Shown here in pieces: positions 25,865-35,525 of a DNA stretch of 39,962 nt. The translations under genes were made by a program, and so were the position numbers. Source of the stretch: an uncultured Bifidobacterium sp. GTDB taxonomy: Bacteria; Actinomycetota; Actinomycetes; Actinomycetales; Bifidobacteriaceae. The DNA lies in contig NZ_CASEXV010000088.1 in the NCBI RefSeq assembly GCF_949292005.1, positions 1 to 39,962 on the forward strand. The letters run 5' to 3'. The notes beneath the pieces were generated by a model, which was not told the DNA's origin, ran no database searches, and saw only the letters and a list, made by a program, of their open reading frames with translations. Within the stretch, counting starts at the first letter, position 1; each line of letters opens with the position of its first letter.

Positions 25865-26833
25865 TTAGTACATGAGTGTCGCAAGCCTGCGTCTGGCACG
25901 CGACACCCGGGTGTCGCCGGCATCCAGAATGTCGAAATACTCGATGAGACGGTCACGCACCGCGGCGACGTCGCTCTTATGCCCCGCGGACAGATAATCC
26001 AAAAGACGGCCAAAGGCGTCCTCCACCTGTCCACCGATCATATCGACATCAGCCACAGCCAGCTGAGAATCCACATCATCGGGATTCGCCGCAGCCGTCT
26101 CTCGGACGACTCTGACATCCGACGCTCCCGAACGAGCCAAAAGAAGCGCCTTCGCCCGTTCGCGCGGCGCGATCGCATCCGAAGGATCATTGCGCGCGAT
26201 CTGCTCATACGCTTCCGCCGCCCCCGCATAATCGCCCGCCTGGGCAAGCTGGCGTGCTTTGGCATGTTCCGGGGACAGCCTCTCCTGACCGCAGGACGAA
26301 TACCCATCGGGGTCGTCTCCACCATCGCTTGTCGCGACTCGCGGCGCAGTGCCGACGACGCCGGCTCGATGGGCGACATCGACGATTTTCGGGATGACCT
26401 CATCCGTGAGCTGAGACATCTCCTCATCACCGGGAAGTCCTTGCATCAGGGGCATGGGCCGTCCGCCTATCAGCGCGAACAGCGCCGGAACCCCCTGAAG
26501 TTGGAACGCCTGGGCGATGGACTGGCTCTGCGCGGCGTCGATGCGGCACAGCTGAATCTGCCCATTTTTGGCGTTGACCGCATCTCCCAGCCCTCTGGCC
26601 ATCGCGAACATACGGTCATCATCCGGGGTCCAGAACAACAGCAGGATGGGGAACGTCATGGACGCCTGGACCATGGCCTCAAACCCCGACTCATCCACAT
26701 CCGTCACGAAATCGCCCGCGGCGGGCGCCCCTCCCTGAGCGCCGGGACGAGCGGACGCCTTATGCTTCAAAGACTCAAGGTCAACAGCCCCCGCCAACGA
26801 GACTCCGGGGGTCACCTGCGCACCATTAGCCAT
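25865..26833 (-). CDS. YbbN/CnoX-like protein: thioredoxin fold plus TPR-like C-terminus, CxxC lost
   Basis: 322 residues. After a 40-residue Gly/Ala-rich N-terminus comes a thioredoxin fold: FPILLLFWTPDDDRMFAMA (about 61-79), where the usual WCxxC is WTPDD, and the cis-proline region FQLQGVPALFALIGGRPM. The C-terminal half (about 190-320) has paired helices resembling tetratricopeptide repeats: LAQAGDYAGAAEAYEQIARNDPSD, then segments ending RLATLMY. This layout matches E. coli YbbN/CnoX, a redox-linked holdase. Without the cysteines it cannot act as an oxidoreductase, so a chaperone or adaptor role is inferred. GAGGAA precedes the ATG. It follows the lipoprotein gene by 92 bp. Confidence 0.82.
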   Translation of the reverse strand: MANGAQVTPGVSLAGAVDLESLKHKASARPGAQGGAPAAGDFVTDVDESGFEAMVQASMTFPILLLFWTPDDDRMFAMARGLGDAVNAKNGQIQLCRIDAAQSQSIAQAFQLQGVPALFALIGGRPMPLMQGLPGDEEMSQLTDEVIPKIVDVAHRAGVVGTAPRVATSDGGDDPDGYSSCGQERLSPEHAKARQLAQAGDYAGAAEAYEQIARNDPSDAIAPRERAKALLLARSGASDVRVVRETAAANPDDVDSQLAVADVDMIGGQVEDAFGRLLDYLSAGHKSDVAAVRDRLIEYFDILDAGDTRVSRARRRLATLMY

Positions 26834-26925
26834 GATTCCTCATTTCCATTCGTATGGCCGTCTCCGCTCACCAGCACGGCCCGCCACAACCCACACTAGC
26901 CCTCTGACGCTCGGTCTCCTACCCG

Positions 26926-27936
26926 CTAGGACGCCTTAACCGACACCGGTTGCCGCTCCGCACCCACCGCCACGACTTGCTTGCCCGATCCCGCCGGCGG
27001 CACGTATAAGGCCACGACGTTCACATAGCTGACCTTCATGGTCGACGTTGCCTTCCCGGAGCCGAAAAGGGCCTTCTCGGCATCGGACGCGGGAAGCGAC
27101 TGACGTCCCTCGCCGGCCTTGCGAACCCATTCGGAATCGATGCGCGCGACCACCAAATCACCTCCATCGCTCGACCGCATCACGGTGATGGCGTCGCGCA
27201 CCGCCGTGAAGGTCTGGCTTTGGGTTCCTTTGTTCTGCTCCATACCCTTCTGGACGGTTTTGGCGAGCGTCGTGAGATCCTGGCGGAAGTAGTCGTCCGA
27301 GAACTGTGTGGCGTAATCGCTGCCCGTGCCGTTCTGGAGGACATCGGCATAACGTTCCACCGCCGTCTCAGGAGTCATCACCAGACCCGAATCGTCGACG
27401 TCTCCAAGCGACGAGCCAATGGAGGGTATGGCGAACTTCGGCATCTGCGCGCCTTCGAACAACCGGGCCACAGCCCAGAGCCGATAATTGCCACGGGCGG
27501 AATCCTGACGCAGAACAAGAAGCCTTTTCGATTGCTGATCCTTCGTCGTGGTCGTGATGGTGAACACTGACCTCGGCCATCCGGAATTCGTGGGGATCAC
27601 GGTCTGAACGCCACCGCTGGGAATCGTGGTCTTGGGATCAAGCTCGCCAGTGGCCTTGGCGATGGCCAGCTCACTCGTTCTGATCGCCAGAGCCGGCCCG
27701 CTCATGAAGGAATCAAGCCCCGTGGAATCACGCGAGGAGTTGGCGGAATCGATTCCCTTGAGGATTCTTTTGCGTATGGCCTTCTCCTGCGCCCCAGTGA
27801 GATCGGGCGACGATTCGGACGACGATGTGGTGGATGCCACGAGCGGTGTCTGTCCGTCACAACCGGCAAGTCCGATGATGGAAGCGCACGCAAGAAAAGC
27901 GGCGAATGTTCTCATGACTCGGCTACGTCCGCTCAT
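26926..27936 (-). CDS. Putative lipoprotein of unknown function
   Basis: 336 residues. A short basic start (MSGRSRVMR) and hydrophobic stretch TFAAFLACASIIG end in the lipobox LAGC (Cys26), predicting membrane anchoring on the outer face. A Ser/Thr-rich linker (about 33-48) leads to a soluble domain with no family I recognise. The ATG overlaps the stop of the upstream membrane-protein gene by 4 bases (ATGA), so the two products are translationally coupled and probably act together at the envelope. An alternative start at MRTFAAF would keep the lipobox. Confidence 0.8.
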   Translation of the reverse strand: MSGRSRVMRTFAAFLACASIIGLAGCDGQTPLVASTTSSSESSPDLTGAQEKAIRKRILKGIDSANSSRDSTGLDSFMSGPALAIRTSELAIAKATGELDPKTTIPSGGVQTVIPTNSGWPRSVFTITTTTKDQQSKRLLVLRQDSARGNYRLWAVARLFEGAQMPKFAIPSIGSSLGDVDDSGLVMTPETAVERYADVLQNGTGSDYATQFSDDYFRQDLTTLAKTVQKGMEQNKGTQSQTFTAVRDAITVMRSSDGGDLVVARIDSEWVRKAGEGRQSLPASDAEKALFGSGKATSTMKVSYVNVVALYVPPAGSGKQVVAVGAERQPVSVKAS

Positions 27937-29105
27937 GCGCGGCCCCCCTGTCGTTCCTGATCGTCGTTCCCGGTCGCCTCCGCGTCTCCCGTCTCCGAGG
28001 CCAGACGCGCAAAATAGACGCTCAGCTCATCGGGGGATATAACCGATGTCTGCTCCACATCATCACCCACCTTCCCACTTCGATCCTCACGTCCCACCGT
28101 CTGTTCTGACTTCACAGGAGTGGCGTGAGAACCGGGATCGGCAGCTTCCACGACCATACTGCGGACGGTCGGGTCGACGACCACGGGTCCATCGGGTCGA
28201 GATTCATCGGAGCCGCTGGCTTCACCGTCGATTCCGAGCGCGCCATCCCCCTCCACCTGTCTGTGCGAGGGACCATGCCGGCGAGTCTTGCCCTTGCGCA
28301 GGCCTGTGGGCATCCACGAGGCCAGCACCGCCAAAGTCCCCTTGACGGCATCGCGAATCGCGACCTCCTCAGGCCTGTCCTTGTGGGTATGCACATGGTG
28401 ATCCGTCGTCGTGACCTTGCGCCGTCTCTCGGGAGGAAGGGCGAATACCGATGCGCTCAGGATGGTCAGCGCCACGGATAGAACGGCGAGGAAATAGAAG
28501 GGCATGGCGAAATCCGGAGGCTGGATTTGCACCCAGCTGAGCGAAACGGAACCCGAATCCGACGATGATCCCAGATCGATCACGGCGACCTGGCTTGCGG
28601 TGGATGTGGCCGACAAAGTCACAGCCCCCTCGCCGCACCGCGAGGCTGTCCACATGTCTGAATCCTGAAACTCCACGGACGACGACGCGCTCGAATCGCT
28701 CGACGGCGCCTCGTAGCTCTCGGTGGAAAGAGTCGTCCAATTGGACATGCCGGTGACGCGAGTGATGGTCGACCCAGCCACCCATCCCATCACGTCCTGA
28801 GCGCTTCCCAAAGCGACGCAGACCGTGGACGACGCGTCCGTCGCCGTGGCCCGCAGGCGCGTCGAGGAATCCACAAGCCCCAACACTCCCGGGTCCGTGA
28901 CGACATACCGTGTTCCGGATATGCGGACGGCCGCGGTAATGTCGGTCGCCGGCCTCCACACCGTAGCGTTCAACACGCCCAATATCAGGAACGCGACGGC
29001 GCACAGACCGAACACGGGAGCCACTATTCCCCGCATGATACGGGCATGCCTGGTGGGGGAGGAACCGACCGTCCGATGGGAACGGGCATGCTGTTCATGT
29101 TTCAT
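27933..29105 (-). CDS. Membrane protein of unknown function, partner of the downstream lipoprotein
   Basis: 390 residues. A basic N-terminus precedes a transmembrane helix (about 25-49, GIVAPVFGLCAVAFLILGVLNATVW). Residues 50-195 form a Ser/Thr-rich extracytoplasmic domain, and a second helix follows (about 198-222, MPFYFLAVLSVALTILSASVFAL). The C-terminal 165 residues are charged and presumably cytoplasmic, containing an RRRKVTTTDHHVHTHKD segment and a basic SWMPTGLRKGKTRRH patch. No named domain recognised. A TAGAAT hexamer lies 9 nt before the ATG, which would give a 2-nt leader. The 4-base overlap with the lipoprotein gene indicates an operon. Confidence 0.78.
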   Translation of the reverse strand: MKHEQHARSHRTVGSSPTRHARIMRGIVAPVFGLCAVAFLILGVLNATVWRPATDITAAVRISGTRYVVTDPGVLGLVDSSTRLRATATDASSTVCVALGSAQDVMGWVAGSTITRVTGMSNWTTLSTESYEAPSSDSSASSSVEFQDSDMWTASRCGEGAVTLSATSTASQVAVIDLGSSSDSGSVSLSWVQIQPPDFAMPFYFLAVLSVALTILSASVFALPPERRRKVTTTDHHVHTHKDRPEEVAIRDAVKGTLAVLASWMPTGLRKGKTRRHGPSHRQVEGDGALGIDGEASGSDESRPDGPVVVDPTVRSMVVEAADPGSHATPVKSEQTVGREDRSGKVGDDVEQTSVISPDELSVYFARLASETGDAEATGNDDQERQGGRA

Positions 29106-29114
29106 ATCATCGGT

Positions 29115-29120
29115 ATTCTA
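29115..29120 (-). promoter_or_regulatory. -10 box of the membrane-protein/lipoprotein operon
   Basis: TAGAAT on the minus strand, 9 nt before the ATG at 29105. No Shine-Dalgarno precedes the start, so the transcript probably has a 0-2 nt leader. Confidence 0.4.
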
Positions 29121-29183
29121 CTAGGAACCTTGTAGGAGTATCGGAAGACCCACGAATCCACAGAGTTCATCGGCCTCTACGGC

Positions 29184-29189
29184 TACTCT
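29184..29189 (+). promoter_or_regulatory. -10 box of the FKBP lipoprotein gene, leaderless start predicted
   Basis: TACTCT lies exactly 7 nt before the ATG at 29197 and there is no ribosome-binding site. The alternative TATACG is too close to the start. Confidence 0.45.
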
Positions 29190-29196
29190 TATACGC

Positions 29197-30225
29197 ATGA
29201 GAACACCAACTCGAAACAAGCGGCGCAGCCGTATGATATCGTCCCTTGCCATCGTGGCGGCACTGGGTCTCACCCTGGCGGGATGTGGGGGATCGTCCTC
29301 ATCATCATCCTCATCGTCCTCCACGACGACATCGACGTCCACCTCATCCTCGTCAAGCACAAGTACCTCGACGACGCTGAAACAGCTGGCCGGAGTCACC
29401 GCCACCGGAGAGCTGGGCAAGAAGCCGACCATCTCCTTCCATACGCCGATGACCGTCCAGAACAACACGTACGCGGTTCTCCAGAAGGGCGACGGCGCGA
29501 CGATCCAGGACGGCGACCGCGTCTGCTCCCAGGGCATCGCGATCAACGCCAAGGACGGCTCCGAGCTGATGAACACCTGGACGAAGAACACCCCGGACTG
29601 CTCGCTCGTGGTCGACTCCTCGTCCACGACCGCCGCCTATTACAAGATCTTCAAGGGGGCGAAGCTCAATTCGACGATCGCCTTCGGAGTCAACGACTCG
29701 AACTCGTCCGGAACCTCCTACATCCTCGCCATGACGCTGGTGTCCAAGACCAAGGCGCTCACCCGCGCGACGGGAACCGCGGTGAAGGACATCCCCTCCG
29801 ACCTTCCCAAGATCACGCTCGCGAAGAATGGCAAGCCCTCGCTGTCCCTCAACGGGTACAAGCCCAGCGGATCGCTTGTCGCCCAGACGCTGATCAAGGG
29901 TACCGGCGACAAGGTCACCTCGACGGACACCGTCAGCGCCCATTACACGGGCTGGTACGAGACGAAGAAGGGCACCCTGAAGCAGTTCGACTCATCCTGG
30001 GACAGCGGCAGTCCCAGCAGCTTCTCGCTTTCCTCGGTCGTCAAGGGGTGGACGAAGGGGCTCACCGGGCAGACGGTCGGCTCGCAGGTCCTGCTCGTGA
30101 TCCCTCCGGATCTCGGCTACGGCTCGGACGCGCAGAAGGATTCCTCGGGGAACGTGACCATCCCGGCGAACTCGACGCTGTATTTCGTCGTTGACATCCT
30201 CTACGCGTACACGTCCTCGTCCTGA
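29197..30225 (+). CDS. FKBP-type peptidyl-prolyl cis-trans isomerase lipoprotein, tandem domain
   Basis: 342 residues. A basic N-terminus (RNKRRSR) and hydrophobic helix end in the lipobox LAGC (Cys30), giving an outer-face lipoprotein. A 30-residue run of Ser and Thr forms a flexible tether. A first FKBP-like unit (about 65-180) has GDGATIQDGDRV and FKGAKLNSTIAFGV but lacks most active-site aromatics and looks degenerate. The second (about 220-338) is a typical FKBP domain: IKGTGDKVTSTDTVSAHYTGW, FDSSW, FSLSSVVKGWTKGLTGQTVGSQVLLVIPPDLGYG, STLYFVVDIL. It probably speeds proline isomerisation during folding of secreted proteins. It is convergent with nucS, with a repeated inverted sequence between them. 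Confidence 0.92.
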   Translation: MRTPTRNKRRSRMISSLAIVAALGLTLAGCGGSSSSSSSSSSTTTSTSTSSSSSTSTSTTLKQLAGVTATGELGKKPTISFHTPMTVQNNTYAVLQKGDGATIQDGDRVCSQGIAINAKDGSELMNTWTKNTPDCSLVVDSSSTTAAYYKIFKGAKLNSTIAFGVNDSNSSGTSYILAMTLVSKTKALTRATGTAVKDIPSDLPKITLAKNGKPSLSLNGYKPSGSLVAQTLIKGTGDKVTSTDTVSAHYTGWYETKKGTLKQFDSSWDSGSPSSFSLSSVVKGWTKGLTGQTVGSQVLLVIPPDLGYGSDAQKDSSGNVTIPANSTLYFVVDILYAYTSSS

Positions 30226-30229
30226 CCTC

Positions 30230-30306
30230 ATCGTCCGCTTCGCGCTTCGATGCGGACGATCCGAACCCTGGCTCTAGAACAACGTCAGATTCGGATCGTC
30301 CGCATC
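30230..30306. repeat. Three-arm inverted repeat between FKBP and nucS
   Basis: Arm A ATCGTCCGC (30230-30238), arm B GATGCGGACGATCCGAA (30249-30265) and arm C (30290-30306), the exact reverse complement of B over 17 bp. A:B gives a 9-bp stem with a 13-nt loop; B:C gives a 17-bp stem with a 24-nt loop; they exclude each other. Arm C is inside the last codons of nucS. No T-run follows, so factor-independent termination is uncertain. Confidence 0.7.
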
Positions 30307-31005
30307 CTTCATATCCTCGTAGTCCAGCAGCAGACAGGACAATCCTCTGCTTTCCGCGAGGACCCGCGCCTGCGGCGTGATGCTCTGAGCCGCGAGAACG
30401 CCATGAACGGGAGCGAGAAGGGGATCCCTGTTGAGCAGAGCGCAGTAGCGCGTGAGCTGCTCGACTCCATCTATTCCACCGTGCCTTTTGATTTCCACTG
30501 CCACATGGTCACCCTGCGAGTCCACAGCCATGATGTCGACGGGACCTATCGGGGTGGGGAACTCTCGCCGCACCAGACGCGACCCCGGCCCGAGGCGATC
30601 GATCTGCTCAGCCAGCAGCTTCTGAAGGTGGTCCTCGACGCCATCCTTGACCAACCCCGGATCCGCGCCTAGGTCATGGCTGTCGTCCGAATACACGCGC
30701 GTCAGACGGATCTCCAGAAGATCGGGCGTCTTGTCGGCTTTGACCCGGATAATCCTGACATGGTCGCCATCGGAGGGAGCGGATGGACACGAGTCCTTCG
30801 AGTCCGCGCGCGGGTCCGGATCCGCATCGACCTCACGTATCGTGCAGGGAGCCGCCATCCAATTCAACGGCTTGTACGAGCCCAATTCGGAAAAGATGAG
30901 AACGCTGGAATCGGCTTTGACCAGTATCACTCTTTTGGCAGGGGGAAGGGACGCCTGAAGGCGCCCCGAGTACTCGGCGCTGCAGTCAGCCACAATAATT
31001 CGCAC
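30274..31005 (-). CDS. nucS: Mismatch-specific endonuclease NucS (EndoMS)
   Basis: 243 residues from the GTG at 31005 (MRIIVADCSAEYSGRL), the conserved NucS start; upstream codons in the frame are spurious. The N-terminal DNA-binding/dimerisation domain (1-115) includes ADSSVLIFSELGSYKPLNWM. The C-terminal RecB-like nuclease domain carries Asp157 in GPVDIMAVD, Glu171 and Lys173 in VAVEIKRHG and Gln183 in GVEQLTRY. NucS cuts both strands at mismatches and provides the MutS/MutL-independent mismatch repair known from actinobacteria. No Shine-Dalgarno; TACAGT lies exactly 7 nt upstream of the GTG, suggesting a leaderless mRNA independent of the ATP-synthase operon that precedes it. Confidence 0.95.
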   Translation of the reverse strand: MRIIVADCSAEYSGRLQASLPPAKRVILVKADSSVLIFSELGSYKPLNWMAAPCTIREVDADPDPRADSKDSCPSAPSDGDHVRIIRVKADKTPDLLEIRLTRVYSDDSHDLGADPGLVKDGVEDHLQKLLAEQIDRLGPGSRLVRREFPTPIGPVDIMAVDSQGDHVAVEIKRHGGIDGVEQLTRYCALLNRDPLLAPVHGVLAAQSITPQARVLAESRGLSCLLLDYEDMKDADDPNLTLF

Positions 31006-31012
31006 GGCGTCC

Positions 31013-31018
31013 ACTGTA
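31013..31018 (-). promoter_or_regulatory. -10 box of nucS, leaderless start predicted
   Basis: TACAGT on the minus strand, 7 nt before the GTG start at 31005. It lies just past the ATP-synthase terminator, consistent with an independent promoter. Confidence 0.55.
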
Positions 31019-31062
31019 GCAATCCGCACACGTCATCCACGGAAACGACCCGCGCATGCAAA

Positions 31063-31093
31063 GGCGCGGCGGATGTAGCCCATCCGCCGCGCC
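31063..31093 (-). terminator. Terminator of the ATP synthase operon
   Basis: 13-bp perfect stem GGCGCGGCGGATG/CATCCGCCGCGCC with a 5-nt loop, followed on the minus strand by TTTGC. It lies 33 bp beyond the atpC stop. Confidence 0.85.
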
Positions 31094-31126
31094 CCAAACA
31101 CACTGCTACTGCTACTTACTGCACCA

Positions 31127-31423
31127 CTACTCGAGCGCAGACTCCTCGGCGGCGGCCCGCACAACGTCACGGCCGCGCTCCACGGCGATGGTCAGCCTGT
31201 TCGAATCGAAGGATATGAAACCGTCACGTACGGCGAAGGAGTGGCGTTCGCCACCGGCCTCCACCACGGTGACGTCACCCTCCTTGATGACGGTGAGAAT
31301 GGGTTCATGGTCCGGAAGAATTCCCATTCCGCCCTCGGCGGCGGGAATCGTCACGGACCTCGCCGTCCCCGACCATACGGGATGGTCGGCGGCGACGATG
31401 GTCACACTCATGGTCGCGGTCAT
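31127..31423 (-). CDS. atpC: F1 ATP synthase subunit epsilon
   Basis: 98 residues from the ATG at 31423, one base after the atpD stop; a second in-frame ATG at 31411 (MSVTIVAADHP) matches the usual family start and could be used instead. The epsilon beta-sandwich is visible: VTIVAADHPVWSG, GGMGILPDHEPILTVIKEGDV and FAVRDGFISFDSNRLTIAVE. The long C-terminal helical domain of E. coli epsilon is mostly missing, as is usual in bifidobacteria and other actinobacteria. It links gamma to the c-ring and regulates hydrolysis. It is the last gene of the operon. Confidence 0.93.
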   Translation of the reverse strand: MTATMSVTIVAADHPVWSGTARSVTIPAAEGGMGILPDHEPILTVIKEGDVTVVEAGGERHSFAVRDGFISFDSNRLTIAVERGRDVVRAAAEESALE

Positions 31424-31424
31424 G

Positions 31425-32909
<1,485 letters not shown>

Positions 32910-32917
32910 ATGCGTTC

Positions 32918-33838
32918 CTACTCTTCCTCTTTGTTCAGCGCGTCGGCGCTGCCGATGATTTCGGTAAGTTCCTGGGTGATCGACGCCTGGCGGGAGGCGT
33001 TGAGCTTCCGTGTGAGGTCATCGATGAGATTTCGGGCGTTGTCCGTCGCCGTGTGCATGGCGTTCTGGCGGCTGGCCGTCTCGGATGCGGCGGAGGTGAG
33101 CAGGCATTCGTGGATGCGCGACTGGATGTACTTGGGAAGTATGGCGTCCAGAACCTCGTCGACGCTGGGTTCGAAGGAGTACAACGGAGTCGCCTCATCC
33201 GCCTCCGACTCGGGAACGGGTCCCGAGTCGGGCTCCTGCTGGAGGACGAGCTCAACCGGGAGCATGCGCAGGACGCGCACCTTCTGCGTGACCATATTCA
33301 CGAACTCCGTGAAAACGATGTACAGTTCGGACACCCCGCCGTGCTCCGCATCCTTCATATACGCGTCAAGCAGCGTCGACGATATCGACTCCGCCACCTC
33401 CACGCCGGGATGGTCGCTGTCGCCCTCCCACGTCCCCGCGACCTCGCGGTTGCGGTACTTGTAGTAGGTCACTCCGCGGCGCCCATACACATACAGCTGC
33501 GACTTCTTGTCGTGCGCGTCGAGACGCGCCAGCAGGGATTCGGTCTCACGGATGATGGACGACGTGTAAGCGCCTGCCATCCCTCGGTCGGCCGTCAGTG
33601 CGAGCACCGCGACGCGGGGGTTGTCCTCGTTCTTGCGCACGATCGGATGCGTGATGTGGGTATGCGCCACCAATGCCTGCACGGCCTCGAAAATCGCGTC
33701 CGTGTACGGCTTCGCGTTCAGCGCCACATCCCGCGCCTTCGCGATGTGCGAGGACGCGATCATCTCCTGGGCGTTGAAGATCTTCTGGAGCGAGGCCGTC
33801 GAGGCGATCCTCGACTTCAATGCAAGTTGGGAACCCAT
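32918..33838 (-). CDS. atpG: F1 ATP synthase subunit gamma
   Basis: 306 residues. Central rotor shaft: N-terminal helix GSQLALKSRIASTASLQKIFNAQEMIASS, conserved LALTADRGMAGAYTSSIIRE, and C-terminal helix ASETASRQNAMHTATDNARNLIDDL...NASRQASITQELTEIIGSADAL. An acidic insert (SGPVPESEADEATPLYSFEP, about 205-225) lies where actinobacterial gammas vary. It starts 3 bp after the atpA stop. Confidence 0.96.
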   Translation of the reverse strand: MGSQLALKSRIASTASLQKIFNAQEMIASSHIAKARDVALNAKPYTDAIFEAVQALVAHTHITHPIVRKNEDNPRVAVLALTADRGMAGAYTSSIIRETESLLARLDAHDKKSQLYVYGRRGVTYYKYRNREVAGTWEGDSDHPGVEVAESISSTLLDAYMKDAEHGGVSELYIVFTEFVNMVTQKVRVLRMLPVELVLQQEPDSGPVPESEADEATPLYSFEPSVDEVLDAILPKYIQSRIHECLLTSAASETASRQNAMHTATDNARNLIDDLTRKLNASRQASITQELTEIIGSADALNKEEE

Positions 33839-33841
33839 GAA

Positions 33842-35470
33842 TCACTTCCCCCCGGCCACGATCTTCTCCTGCTCCACAGGGGTGTCCGGCCTGACGGACG
33901 GCTTCTTCTCCACCAACGGCTTGCCGGCCTTCGTCACGAAGGTGGCGCGGAAGTCGTCGATGGCCTTGTCCAGAGCGGTTTCGGTGTCCTTGGTGAAATC
34001 CCCGGTGTCGCGAATCGTCGAGAGGATGTCGGTGTTGTGGTCGAGATAGTCCAGCATGGCCTTCTCGAACGGCAGCACGTCACCCAAATCGAGATCGTCA
34101 AGCTTTCCGTGGGTTCCCGCCCACACCGACACGACCTCCTGCTCCATGGAGTACGGCGAGAACTGGGGCTGCTTGAGCAGCTCGGTAAGCCTCGCCCCAC
34201 GGGTCAGCTGGGCCTTGGACGCGGCGTCCAAATCGGAGGCGAACATCGCGAAGGACTCCAAGGACCGGTACTGGGCCAAAGAGATCTTCAAGGTTCCGGA
34301 GACCTTCTTCAGAGCCTTCGTCTGCGCGGCGCCGCCGACTCGGGACACCGAGATGCCCACGTCCACGGCGGGACGCTGGTTGGCGTTGAACAGATCGGAC
34401 TGCAGGAAGATCTGGCCATCGGTGATGGAGATCACGTTGGTCGGTATGTACGCCGACACGTCGTTGGCCTTCGTCTCAATGATCGGCAGACCGGTCATCG
34501 AACCTCCGCCCAGATCGTCGGACAGCTTGGCGCAGCGTTCCAGCAGACGGGAGTGCAGGTAGAACACATCGCCAGGATATGCCTCGCGCCCCGGCGGGCG
34601 ACGCAGAAGCAGCGAGATGGACCGATACGCCTCGGCCTGCTTGGACAGATCGTCGAACACGATGAGGACGTGTTTGCCGTGGTACATCCAGTGCTGGCCG
34701 ATCGCCGAGCCGGTGTAGGGGGCAATGTACTTGAACCCCGCGGAGTCCGATGCGGGGCTCGCCACGATGGTGGTGTACTCCATCGCCCCGGCCTCTTCAA
34801 GGCTCTGACGCACCGAAGCGATCGTGGAGCCCTTCTGACCGATCGCCACGTAGATGCAGCGCACCTGCTTCTTGGGATCGCCGCTCTCCCAGTTCGTCTT
34901 CTGGTTGATGATCGTGTCGATCGCGATGGCGGTCTTGCCGGTCTGCCTGTCGCCGATGATGAGCTGGCGCTGCCCACGGCCGATCGGGGTCATCGCGTCG
35001 ATGGCCTTGAGCCCGGTGGACATGGGCTCGTCGACCGGATGACGGTGCATGACGTCGGGGGCCTGCGCCTCAAGAATTCGACGTCCCTCGCTGGCGATCT
35101 CGCCGAGTCCGTCGATGGGGTTGCCCAAAGGGTCGACCGTGCGACCGAGATAGCCGTCCCCCACTGGAACGGACAGGACGTCCCCTGTTCTGCGGACCTC
35201 CTGGCCCTCCTCGATTCCGGCGAAGTCGCCCAGAACCACGACGCCGATCTCCCGCGCGTCCAGATTGAAGGCCAGCCCCAAAGTGCCGTTCTCAAAGGTC
35301 AGCAGCTCGTTGGCCATGCAACCAGGCAGTCCCGTCACATGCGCAATGCCATCGCCGGCCGTGGCCACATACCCGACCTCCTGGGTCGGCGTGTCCGACG
35401 GCTTGTACGATTCGACGAACTCGTCGAGCGCCTTGCGAATCGTGGCGGGATCGATGGTAAGTTCTGCCAT
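33842..35470 (-). CDS. atpA: F1 ATP synthase subunit alpha
   Basis: 542 residues from the ATG at 35470 (MAELTIDPATIRKAL), with AAGGAG at good spacing; a GTG two codons earlier overlaps that site. Non-catalytic nucleotide-binding subunit: GDRQTGKTAIAIDTI P-loop, YTGSAIGQHWMYHGKHVLIVFDDLSKQAEAYR, LLRRPPGREAYPGDVFYLHSRLLER, and VGISVSRVGGAAQ with the arginine finger. The C-terminal tail (about 500-542, KAGKPLVEKKPSVRPDTPVEQE) is longer than in E. coli and Lys/Pro-rich. Confidence 0.98.
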   Translation of the reverse strand: MAELTIDPATIRKALDEFVESYKPSDTPTQEVGYVATAGDGIAHVTGLPGCMANELLTFENGTLGLAFNLDAREIGVVVLGDFAGIEEGQEVRRTGDVLSVPVGDGYLGRTVDPLGNPIDGLGEIASEGRRILEAQAPDVMHRHPVDEPMSTGLKAIDAMTPIGRGQRQLIIGDRQTGKTAIAIDTIINQKTNWESGDPKKQVRCIYVAIGQKGSTIASVRQSLEEAGAMEYTTIVASPASDSAGFKYIAPYTGSAIGQHWMYHGKHVLIVFDDLSKQAEAYRSISLLLRRPPGREAYPGDVFYLHSRLLERCAKLSDDLGGGSMTGLPIIETKANDVSAYIPTNVISITDGQIFLQSDLFNANQRPAVDVGISVSRVGGAAQTKALKKVSGTLKISLAQYRSLESFAMFASDLDAASKAQLTRGARLTELLKQPQFSPYSMEQEVVSVWAGTHGKLDDLDLGDVLPFEKAMLDYLDHNTDILSTIRDTGDFTKDTETALDKAIDDFRATFVTKAGKPLVEKKPSVRPDTPVEQEKIVAGGK

Positions 35471-35525
35471 GATCACTCCTTATGTTGTTTTTCTGACTGT
35501 ACGTCGTTATCGGTCATACGACCGT

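Noticed and set aside
29286..29376. TCN/ACN codon repeats in the FKBP gene as a phase-variation tract
   Set aside because: The Ser/Thr codons are mixed, not a pure short repeat, so slippage should be rare. A flexible tether explains them.
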